Shown piece by piece: positions 11,901 to 20,800 of a stretch of 64,000 nucleotides of DNA. Made by a program: the position numbers and the translations under genes. The first letter of the stretch is position 1, and every line of letters begins with the position of its first letter. Under the pieces are notes generated by a model. That model saw nothing but the letters and a program-made list of their open reading frames with translations. It had not been told where the DNA came from and made no database searches. Source of the DNA: Hippophae tibetana. Taxonomy: Eukaryota; Streptophyta; Magnoliopsida; Rosales; Elaeagnaceae. Where the stretch lies: the NCBI GenBank assembly GCA_037013495.1, contig CM072810.1, positions 86,660,449 to 86,724,448 on the forward strand, in the 5' to 3' direction.

Positions 11901-14484
11901 GTTCTTAAAGCTCTAAACTGATCAAAACTGATTTGCTATATGTATTAGAAACTTCTACGCTCTTAACAACACTCAAATAGATGATGTATTGCAATGGAAT
12001 TGTGTGTTGAGCTTAGGGACCATAACATTTCTTTTATAGTCGTGCTTCCCATCAAAGCATCGGTACCGTTACCAGTTCTAGCTATAATCGATGAGCTCTT
12101 CAATAACAGAAATGTTTAAACCATTAAATGATTCGTTAAAGAAAAAACGGACATGAAAATTGGAGAGTTTAAATGGATGATCGGTTACATGTATGATATC
12201 TGGATACGTATTCAACAATTTAAGACACTTGGATTCTATAAACGTGCATGTGTAACATAGCCTGTGGCCATGTGCAAATTGAATCTAATTGTTATTGGGT
12301 TAGCATAATTGCTGAATGTGTTTAAACAGGGAGATATATAAACAATTCAGAGCTTCTCAAAAGGAAAAGCAAGACATACATACAAGGTTAATGAAGAAGT
12401 ACAAAGACATCCCTCAATGGTGGTTTCATTTAATGCTTGGAATATCTCTGATAGTCTCACTTGGATTGTGCATATTCCTTAAAGACCAAGTCCAAATGCC
12501 CTGGTGGGGTCTCATTTTCGCAGCTGGACTTGCATTGACTTTCACTCTTCCAATTAGTATTATTACTGCCACAACAAATACGGTAACTAAGACTAGAGTT
12601 CAATTGATCTCTTAACTATTTTCTGATAGAAAGCTTGTTTGATATTTCAGACATTTTAATGAAATTGGTTTATATTACTAACATGTATGTTTATGTGTGT
12701 ATTTTTAGACACCAGGACTAAACATTATCACAGAATACATAATGGGAGTGATATTACCGGGAAGACCAATAGCTAATGTGTGCTTTAAGACCTATGGCTA
12801 TATAAGCATGAGCCAAGCTGTTTCCTTTCTCAATGATTTCAAGCTCGGTCATTACATGAAGATCCCCCCCATCTCCATGTTCTCTGTTCAGGTATATCTC
12901 ATCTTCTTCCCACATATAAACAAATTTTAATTTGACTATATATAGGTAATAAAAAATGGCAAATGGTAATTTATGAAGCAAGTTAGTGTTAAGTATTTTT
13001 TGCTTTTCACATTTATATAGAACATGGGATTTTAACATGATATCAATAAGAATAATCAGATAATCTTGAAGTTAAAAGTATTATTTGATCATTTTACTTT
13101 GACAAATTATACACATGTAGTCATTAGCTTACTAACAACTTGTATAAGGTGTCAACTTACTCCTAATTATTAACAAAATGTACACTTAAAATCATATTTG
13201 AGTACTCTTTAATCACCTCATTATGTGAGTATAAAAAAATGATTGAATTAGTAAGGTGATTGAGGGATTCCAGTTGTGAATAAGGTGAATAGTATATCTA
13301 ATTTGCATAAGTAAATTGACATATATGTTATCTTTATTTAATCTTGAATTTATATAACAATTTATCTTTCAGAGTTAAATTAATTAAGAAAAATCTATAT
13401 ATCTCAAATTTAAGATGGATATCAAATAATGTGGTACATTGTTATTAATAACTATAGTCTCACTGTAACTATAAATAAAAAGCTAAATGTCAGTTGTAAT
13501 TGTTAAATATAATAGTAATCAATTAATTAAGTCTCTAATTAGTTCCTTATCTCTGCACCTTCATTTTGAATTTTCTTTATAAACCTTCCAATATATGAAA
13601 TACAAAGAAAGTACTAATTTTGTGGGAAAAATAGAAATCCGATCACTTTGTAAGGTTAAGTTGAGGTATGTGTCTAATCAACTCTTATTCAAAGAATGGA
13701 AAACGACCAAATTAAGTAGGACATACAATGTTTCGTAAAGGGTTCTAAAATCTAGCCTAAAGAGTTACTATTTATGATTTTCTTAAAATTTCCTTTTTGG
13801 AAAATTATTTAGCCTATAAATAACCCTAACATTCTTACTCTGTTATCCTAATTGATGGTATCAAAAAAGTGTATAGGAACTATAATAGCAGGAACAATAA
13901 ATGTTGGAGTAGCATGGTGGCTACTTTCAACAGTAGAAAACATATGCAAAGATCAACTGCTACCTCCAAACAGTCCATGGACATGTCCAAGTGATCGTGT
14001 TTTCTTTGATGCTTCTGTAATTTGGGGTTTAGTTGGGCCTAAAAGAATGTTTGGTTCTCTTGGAAATTACTCGGCACTTAACTGGTTCTTCCTTGGAGGT
14101 GCTTTAGGACCATTCATTGTATGGCTACTTCACACAGCTTTCCCCAATAAGAAATGGATTCCATTGATCAATCTTCCAGTGCTTTTAGGTGCAACTGCTA
14201 ATATGCCACCTGCAACACCAGTGAATTACAACTGTTGGTTACTAATTGGAGTAGTGTTTAACTACTTTGTGTTCAGATATAGAAAGAAGTGGTGGCAAAG
14301 GTACAACTATGTTCTTTCAGCTGCTTTGGATGCTGGGTTTGCTTTTCTTACTGTGATTTTGTATTTCTCTTTAAATATGAATGAGAAAAGCATATCTTGG
14401 TGGGGTGGTAATGGTGAGCATTGTGATTTGGCTTCTTGTCCCACTGCTAAAGGCATTGTTGTTGATGGCTGTCCCGTGTCTTGA
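2988..14484 (+). CDS. Oligopeptide transporter (OPT family), six exons
   Basis: OPT proteins are proton-coupled multi-spanning membrane carriers of peptides, glutathione-type compounds or metal chelates. Exons by frame and family alignment: 2988-3506, 4364-4461, 6617-7180, 12330-12582, 12709-12891, 13870-14484; the joined frame is open for 743 residues, normal for the family. An acidic soluble N-terminus (1-45) precedes hydrophobic segments; family blocks include [20 protein letters not shown] (121-140), [20 protein letters not shown] (exon 2), [20 protein letters not shown] (exon 3), [12 protein letters not shown] (exon 4), [15 protein letters not shown] (exon 6) and a C-terminal VVDGCPVS. 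It looks closest to the OPT1/OPT5-like group by memory, yet its position beside the PPR gene suggests an OPT2 (At1g09930) counterpart. Oddities: the hallmark NPG reads NPS (116-118) and KIPPR reads KIPPI (529-533). Exon 6 uses a weak AAG acceptor. Intron 3 holds a copia element. The start at 2988 is the first in-frame ATG after the TATA box; substrate is unknown. Confidence 0.9.
4182..4352. repeat. ~94-bp tandem duplication in OPT intron 1
   Basis: The block 'gcataatataatta' at 4191 recurs at 4285, followed in both copies by 'aatatatttgaaaata' and a (gtttttt)n-like run. The second copy ends about 10 bases before the exon 2 acceptor, so its T-rich run supplies the polypyrimidine tract of that splice site. 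Confidence 0.75.
4462..6616. other. OPT intron 2, no further feature seen
   Basis: 2.16 kb of A+T-rich DNA between GTAGGT and ACAG splice sites (phase 2). No transposon boundary or gene is recognised. Confidence 0.6.
7687..7884 (-). repeat. 3' LTR of intronic copia element
   Basis: Starts TGTAAGCATAA and ends near GTATTGCAAATGGAA. It matches 11806-12000 over its whole length, including 'ttgttcttaaagctctaaac' and 'tgatcaaaactgatttgct'. At about 195 bp it is short for a copia LTR. Confidence 0.82.
7885..10350 (-). pseudogene. Copia gag-pol remnant
   Basis: Minus-strand fragments: the gag start (ATG at 10350) resembles the MDIDYALRK...EPPKIT head of copia gag; 9953-9603 carries the integrase C-terminal motif [20 protein letters not shown] (GKGYRF-like); 8651-8460 carries [20 protein letters not shown], the RT/RNase H connection; 8162-7857 carries [15 protein letters not shown] and [11 protein letters not shown] of RNase H. 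The intervening DNA gives recognisable RT pieces in shifting frames. The integrase catalytic core is not seen between gag and the GKGYRF-like segment, so part of pol is deleted. Several stops and frame changes mean no functional polyprotein. Confidence 0.8.
11320..11392 (+). other. tRNA-like segment (pol III A and B box pattern), possible SINE head
   Basis: TAGTTCAATGG fits the A box (TRGYNNANNGG) exactly and GGCTTGAGTCC, about 35 bases later, fits the B box with two changes. TTGGG and CCCAG flank a 7-base loop CTTGAGT as in a T-arm. The anticodon arm pairs only TCTC with GAGA around a 6-base loop, and no good acceptor stem is visible, so this is not called a working tRNA. It sits in the leader of the intronic copia element. 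Either a tRNA relic or the head of an inserted SINE. Confidence 0.35.
11806..12000 (-). repeat. 5' LTR of intronic copia element
   Basis: Direct-repeat partner of 7687-7884, bordered on its low side by the reverse-complemented primer-binding site at 11792-11803. Small indels separate the two LTRs, so the insertion is old. Confidence 0.82.
12892..13869. other. OPT intron 5, no further feature seen
   Basis: A+T-rich, 978 bp. Donor is CAG|GTATAT. The acceptor is taken as CAAAAAAG|TGT at 13869 because it restores the family sequence Q-x-IGT in phase 0. Confidence 0.6.
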
Positions 14485-15137
14485 TCATTTTCTTTTTTAA
14501 TTGAACAATATATAGGTTTAATGAGTTAACCTTTTTTTTTTTTTTTTTATGTTACTTCCTTTCATTAAAACTTTTGGAGCAAAGCAACTGTTTTCCTTAT
14601 TAGTGGTGATATAATTTGATATTTGGATTCTCTTTCAATATTATTAGTTTCATATACACATTATGTGTTATTTATTAACGATAGAATATATTTACGTCAA
14701 TTAAATTGTTTATTTTGAATAATTATATAATTTTTTAAAAATTATTATATTAATCTTATATTTTTTTTAAAGATTATTCCATCACTTATTTTAAAAATAA
14801 TTAATAATCTTTCTTATTTAGTAAACTAAACTTATGAGTACAATCCATTGCCATAATTAGCCCAATATCAAGGTTGTTTTTCTTTCCTTTCTCTTCTTTC
14901 AAATAATATACTAAAATAACAAAAAATGTTTAAAATATTTTTCTTTTCTTCCTCAAAATAACACATTTTAATAGTTTAAATTTTTATTTTTCAGGAATAC
15001 TATAAATTGACAAATGAAATTTATTTTTTTCTCTCAAATCTTAACATGTTATATAATCATTATTTCCTAAAGTTAACTAATCGTGACCTAAGTTAATTAA
15101 TCATTGATCACTATTCACTTACCATTAATTGGAGTTT

Positions 15138-15138
<1 letters not shown>
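14485..15138. other. Intergenic spacer downstream of OPT
   Basis: A+T-rich, with a run of T at about 14532-14549. No clear AATAAA signal or gene is seen. Confidence 0.5.

Positions 15139-15169
<31 letters not shown>
15139..15169. repeat. Poly-C tract, 31 nt
   Basis: An uninterrupted run of C on the + strand, exceptional in this A+T-rich setting and about 0.8 kb before the PPR start codon. The length may be inexact because of sequencing slippage. Confidence 0.9.
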
Positions 15170-15170
<1 letters not shown>

Positions 15171-15759
15171 TTGACCTCTCATTATCAAGTAAAAAACTAG
15201 ATGATGGCCAGAACTTCATATTCGTTAGCTCAAAGTTCACTTCATGTGGTTGAGTGCTGATGAAGTTGTCTTTATCATGTAAAATGACTTTCATTTATAT
15301 TAATTGTAGGTGAAATTATGTTATTATTATTTTTTTCAAATTTTGTGTTACATTAATATCCAAAAGGTTAAAAAAATATAAATTACATAAAATAACAAAA
15401 ATAATATCCTATAATTAAAAATAACAAAAATAAAACATTAATAATATTAAATGTTGTTAAATTGATCAGAGTTTAACTTTAACATACTCCAACTAAATAA
15501 TATTCAATATGATATTTTTGTACCGTAATTTTTCAGTAAAAATATATTAATTAGATCTAATAGGTATTATTTTGTAGTTACAAGATTTAAGTTATTTATA
15601 AATGTTATTTTTTAAAAAAGAAAATTAAACAGATGGACTAACTTGGAGAAAGTGTGGGCTAATTCAAGAACACTCTATCGGCCCAATAAAATTAACTCGC
15701 TAGCTTAATCCATAGCCAACCACTTCCTCCTCCTTATTCTTCAGAACTTATGCGTCTTC

Positions 15760-15956
15760 TTTGTGTTTTTCTATCCACGAGTGAGAACAAATGAAAAAGG
15801 ACTCTAAGGTAAGCTTTCTATTTCTCTATTCAAACCTGCTATTCTCCTCTAAAATATCAAAGTTTCTATCACTAGCTAATACCTGTCTCAGAACCCTACA
15901 GTAGAAACAGTTCTTCGTATAAATTTAGGTATTTTTACCCAACCAGAGAAAAAGTT
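15760..15956 (+). promoter_or_regulatory. PPR 5' leader with likely small intron and upstream ORF
   Basis: A good donor CTCTAAG|GTAAGC (intron from 15809) and an acceptor AAATTTAG (ending 15928) suggest a ~120-bp intron in the 5' leader. An ATG at 15791 precedes it. If spliced as proposed, this upstream frame runs past the main ATG in another frame and stops near 15991; unspliced it stops inside the intron. Translation of the PPR protein could therefore be damped by an upstream ORF. Inferred from signals only. Confidence 0.4.
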
Positions 15957-17810
15957 ATGGATTCTTTGGTTCCCATAAAGCAAACCTCTGATGGGTTTTG
16001 CTCGTTTCGAAATACTTGTCGGGAAAGTGCAAGCAAAACCTGTAATTTTGGACCTAGGCTTAGTGATAAGGTTGGTGTAAAACTTAATTCTGTGAGAGTT
16101 TCAGTGGGCTACAAATCTCAGTTTCTTGTTATTGATAGCATTGAATATAGAACACATAATCTGAGTAGGAGACATAGAAGGAATCATATTTTTTCTGTTT
16201 CAAAAGTTCAAACATTTAGCTCCAATGCTAAATTTCAACACAGTGAAAAAACCCAATTGGAGAACTTGAATGGCATGAATTCATCTTCGACAGCTCACTC
16301 TTCTCATAATTTTGAAGAATTTGAGAGTAATAACCAGTTGAGGAAATTGGTTAGAAATGGGGCATTGGATGAAGGGTTTAAGTTTCTTGAGAGCATGGTT
16401 TATCGTGGTGATACACCGGATATAATGGCTTGCACGAGTTTGATTCGAGGATTTTGTAAGGCTAAACAGACTAGAAAGGCTACCCAGGTTATGAACATTT
16501 TAGAGGAGGCTGGTGCTGTTCCTGATGTTATAACTTATAATGTTTTGATTAGTGGCTATTGCAAGTCTGGGGAGATTGAAAATGCTTTGAAGCTCCTTGA
16601 TCGGATGAGTGTTCCGCCTGATGTTGTTACATACAATACAATTTTGCGTTCGCTTTGTGATAGTGGGAAACTGAAGCAAGCAATGGAAGTTCTTAATAGG
16701 CAGTTACAAAGGGAGTGTTATCCAGATGTTATTACTTATACCATATTGATTGAAGCAACCTGTAGGGAAAGTGGTGTTGGTCAAGCAATGAAGCTCTTGG
16801 ATGAAATGAGAAGTAAAGGTTGCAAACCTGATGTGGTCACTTACAATGTTCTTATTAACGGGATTTGCAAGGAAGGGAGGTTGGATGATGCAATTAAGTT
16901 CTTAAATGGCATGCCATCAGATGGTTATCAACCAAATGTGATTACTCATAATATTATTTTGCGTAGCATGTGTAGCACTGGTAGGTGGATAGATGCTGAG
17001 AAACTACTATCTGACATGGTTCGCAAAGGTTGTTCTCCTAGTGTTGTAACTTTCAATATATTGATAAACTTTTTGTGCCGAAAGGGTTTATTGGGTCGAG
17101 CAATTGACATTTTGGAGAATATGCCTAAGCATGGTTGTATTCCAAATTCCTTGAGTTACAACCCAGTTCTTCATGGATTCTGCAAAGAGAAAAAGATGGA
17201 CAGGGCCATTGAGTATTTGGATACAATGGTATCCAGGGGATGTTACCCTGACATTGTAACCTACAATACTTTGCTCACAGCACTATGTAAGGATGGGAAG
17301 GTCGATGTAGCCGTAGAGATACTTAATCAACTAGATAGCAAGGGTTGCTCTCCTGTTTTAATCACCTATAATACTGTGATTGATGGGCTCTCAAAGGCGG
17401 GAAAAATAGAACATGCAATCAAACTTTTGAAGGAGATGCAAACAAAAGGTCTCAAGCCCGATATAATTACATACTCTTCACTTGTTGGAGGGCTTAGTAG
17501 AGAAGGAAAGGTTGAAGAAGCAATTAAGTTTTTCTATGACCTAGAAGGATTTGGTATCGAGCCTAATGCAATCACTTTCAACTCTATATTGTTAGGACTT
17601 TGCAAGGTCCGACAAACTGATCGTGCAATTGATTTTCTGGCGTATATGGTATCCAAAGGATGTAAACCTACTGAAGCTACATATACTATTCTCATTGAAG
17701 GGATAGCTTATGAAGGTCTAGCAAACGAGGCTTTGGAGTTACTGCATGAGTTGTGCTCTAGAGGACTTGTGAAGAGAAGTTCGGCAGAACAGGTGACAGT
17801 CAGGATGTAG
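15957..17810 (+). CDS. P-class pentatricopeptide repeat protein (At1g09900-like)
   Basis: PPR proteins bind single-stranded RNA in chloroplasts or mitochondria and stabilise, process or help translate it. The 617-residue frame is intronless, as usual. Residues 1-120 are basic and S/T-rich without repeats, consistent with an organelle transit peptide. From about residue 125 to 600 there are roughly 13 tandem units of about 35 residues, each with the PDVVTYN-LI-G-CK-G--D-A hallmark (e.g. CKPDVVTYNVLINGICKEGR). One unit, ending DRMSVPPDVVTYN, is shorter by two or three residues. The C-terminus ends after SSAEQVTVRM with no E, DYW or SMR domain, so it is P-class. I recognise it from memory as the Arabidopsis At1g09900 family, strongly conserved across the repeats. 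It lies 1.47 kb downstream of the OPT gene in the same direction. Confidence 0.95.
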   Translation: MDSLVPIKQTSDGFCSFRNTCRESASKTCNFGPRLSDKVGVKLNSVRVSVGYKSQFLVIDSIEYRTHNLSRRHRRNHIFSVSKVQTFSSNAKFQHSEKTQLENLNGMNSSSTAHSSHNFEEFESNNQLRKLVRNGALDEGFKFLESMVYRGDTPDIMACTSLIRGFCKAKQTRKATQVMNILEEAGAVPDVITYNVLISGYCKSGEIENALKLLDRMSVPPDVVTYNTILRSLCDSGKLKQAMEVLNRQLQRECYPDVITYTILIEATCRESGVGQAMKLLDEMRSKGCKPDVVTYNVLINGICKEGRLDDAIKFLNGMPSDGYQPNVITHNIILRSMCSTGRWIDAEKLLSDMVRKGCSPSVVTFNILINFLCRKGLLGRAIDILENMPKHGCIPNSLSYNPVLHGFCKEKKMDRAIEYLDTMVSRGCYPDIVTYNTLLTALCKDGKVDVAVEILNQLDSKGCSPVLITYNTVIDGLSKAGKIEHAIKLLKEMQTKGLKPDIITYSSLVGGLSREGKVEEAIKFFYDLEGFGIEPNAITFNSILLGLCKVRQTDRAIDFLAYMVSKGCKPTEATYTILIEGIAYEGLANEALELLHELCSRGLVKRSSAEQVTVRM

Positions 17811-20800
17811 CTCAAGAAGGATTTCAATTTTTGTTTGTGGATGATAGAAAATGGTAAACTATGCCCCTGGATTTCATCAGCCTTGTTCATTTCAGCATAT
17901 TTAATTTATTAGGTGGTGTTAATGTGTTCTTAGCTTGTTTTCTTTTGCACTAGGAGTGAAATCCCAGGAGCAATTTTGTTAGTTTGTGTAACTTTATTTT
18001 CACATCGAATCATCACTATTGTTTTTCTTTTATGTTTCTCTGAAAATTCCATTGTAAAGCTACTTGCATAGGTGGTTATATGGCACAGGAATCCATGTTT
18101 AAGGAGTATTGCAAAATTAGAGGTTAAATTGCACTACATTTGCTTAAATCTGCAATATCGTACTCATGTTTTGACAATTTTAGTGAGTCTATGGAACTAC
18201 TCTCGGTTGGCATAGTTTGTTTGATTGGTTGCGTCGTGAATATGTTGAAAATCGAATGGATGTGCAATCATTTACGCGGAGATCCATGATATACAGGTAT
18301 GATGCATATTTGATGTGAAAAAGTCATTGATTGGTTCTGCTTATCTGCTTTTTTTTTTACCATGAATAAAAGTTTGCTTATCTGCTTGCCCCAGGTTAGA
18401 TTTACATAACTATTGGATCATAGGATCGGAACATGAAACCTTTTCTCTAGTAGAGAGACAGTTTCATATAGCTGCAAGCTTATGGCACCAAGTTATCGTT
18501 TGCATGCAACAGCTGACCATTACGACGTTGTGAAGAATTGATTTTGTTTATTTTTAACTTTGTTTGAGAAACTGTCTCTATACATTGGCGTTAAGAGGCT
18601 TGTAGATGGATACTTTGTATAGCTGGTTTGGACAGGTAAGGTCTCATGAACCTTCTGGCTCACTATCTTTATTAGAAATTTAGACCAAGTATTCATTACA
18701 TGAGTGTTGATCGGTAACGAAGATTAAATTTGGTTGTTCCTTTTGGATTCTCCTTGAATGCATGTGTCCTTAATTTTTGCATCATTAATTGTAATCAGAA
18801 ACAATTATTTATCTTAAGCTTCTATAATCACTTCAAAGACAAATAAAATTAATAGCCAGAGAAAACAAAGCTGTTGAGAACTTAGGACAAAGTAAGCAAT
18901 TATTATAGCTCTTTCTTTTATAAAAAAAATAATATCAAAAGAGAATTGTTATCCCTTAGTTTGAAGTGCACTTTTTATAACAGTTTCCAGTTGCAGGTAA
19001 GGATAATACTAATCCAACCTGATTTACAAACTAATGCTTTTCTAGTCAACTTTGAACAATGGATTAGAGTAGTTAGAGTCAGACTGTGACAACCTAATAT
19101 TTACCTTCACGTTTATTTAGTTTTGTTCTTGAGGCTTTTTTTTTTAGAAATGTGAAATGGGTTGTCATATATTTGATGTTTTATTTAATGTCCTTTATAG
19201 ATTCATATAGATTCATATGTTAAAGTTATCTCATCTCATCTCATTTATTTAAATCATATGGCATCTTATTTAAAGTTGTCTTATAATAGGTTCATAGTTA
19301 TAGTAAATAATCATGTTTCTTTTTCATTTATTTTGTAATTTTACTTGTACTATTTAAATGTTATTTGGGGCATATCGATATCACATTAACATCTTAATCT
19401 ATAAAAAAGTAAATAAGATGAGATGGGGTCACAAAATTTATAAGTTGTTTCATACACCAATGGAGCATTTTATCTCAATTCACACCTATAGAGTTTTGGA
19501 ATGATATAGGTGTTATATACAACTAAGAGCAAAATATACAAAAATAGTGAATCGGTAATTAGAAGCTACATTTAAAATTACAAGAAAAACATTGACTTAT
19601 TAATAAAGAGTCGTTAATCTATAATCTTAAATAATTGGTGTTAAACTTTAAACCTTAAATCTTAAGTTTTAAATAATTAGATTTAGGGTTTAATGATTTT
19701 AATGATAGATTTGTCATAACAGTAATAGACTTGTACCATTAATAATATTTGAGTTTTATTTTTTTCGTTCAATAAAATTCGATAGTGTGTTTGTAATTTT
19801 AATAGATGTTATATTTATTTGTTTACCTTGTATTAAATATGACCTTGAATAACACTTCAAATAATTTTGCATAAAAATGATTTTATATATTAAAATAATG
19901 ATATATGATCTTTTATATTTTATTTTATTTTAAAATTCAGAAAAAAAATATCAAGGTAAACAAAATTATGGATCTCTAATATATTCTTAAATTCATGATT
20001 AATTTTTAGTATTCATTTATTTTTCATGTTATCATATAAGTTTTAAGCATGCCTTAGAAATGTGATAAATAGATAAAATTATTTAAAAAGAACAATAATT
20101 CATGTGCAATACATTTACTTTTGGATTTTTTTTATAAAATAAAATTTCATTAATTAAAGATAAAAAAAATACACTTTAGATAAAAAAATTAATAATCAAC
20201 GTTATTAATCTAAAATTGAAAACTTTATTTATCACACGGAGAAAAACTTGAGTTTTCATTTTTTCCTTTATTGTAAAGTTTTTCAATTAATTATTTGATT
20301 ACTTTAATTGATATATAAATTAATTATTCTATATGAAAAATAAAATTTTGATATTATATTATAATCTTCATAATCTTTAACACGACAGATTTAACGAAGA
20401 TTTAAATTGATAATAAAATACAAACTTAACTAACAAAAACATAATATAGATAATTTTAGATGAATGTCTAGATGAAATAAAATCACCTTAAAAGTAATAT
20501 GTTGAAGAAACATAAATATATATTTTTATTCAAAATAATCAATAAGGGAAAAAAAATAAGCCAAATAAAATCTATTAAAAAGATACATTTTTAGGAGTTT
20601 TCTCCCAACAAAAAGTAAATTAACTTAGAGAGAATATATATTCTTAAATAAAATATCAATTGGTACATAATGTTGTATACAATATGGATATTCTTTTAAT
20701 CATACATGTTCATCATTACAATTAATATCATTAACAAATATATTTGGTTACATTATGAGCTGCTTCATTTGTTTTCTTTTTACAAAATTGTCATTTAATT
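17811..20800. other. PPR 3' flank and A+T-rich intergenic spacer
   Basis: The first few hundred bases are probably the PPR 3' untranslated region. Beyond about 19.1 kb the DNA is very A+T-rich with no frames over 60 codons of any recognisable kind and no transposon ends identified. Confidence 0.5.

Larger units (their letters stand above)
7687..12000 (-). mobile_element. Old Ty1-copia retrotransposon in OPT intron 3, antisense to the gene
   Basis: Two direct repeats of about 195 bp (7687-7884 and 11806-12000) bracket copia-type gag and pol remnants, all in minus orientation. At the high-coordinate LTR the preceding bases GCTCTGATAACA (11792-11803) are the reverse complement of a tRNA-iMet primer-binding site (TGGTATCAGAGC) with one change. 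Pol fragments on the minus strand run in the order gag (10350), integrase C-terminal region (9953-9603), RT, RNase H (to 7857). Stops and frameshifts are many, so it is dead. No clean target duplication is seen; a weak TGTGT match lies just outside both ends. The long stretch 10430-11780 between gag and PBS is unusually A+T-rich and may hold a further insertion. Confidence 0.85.
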
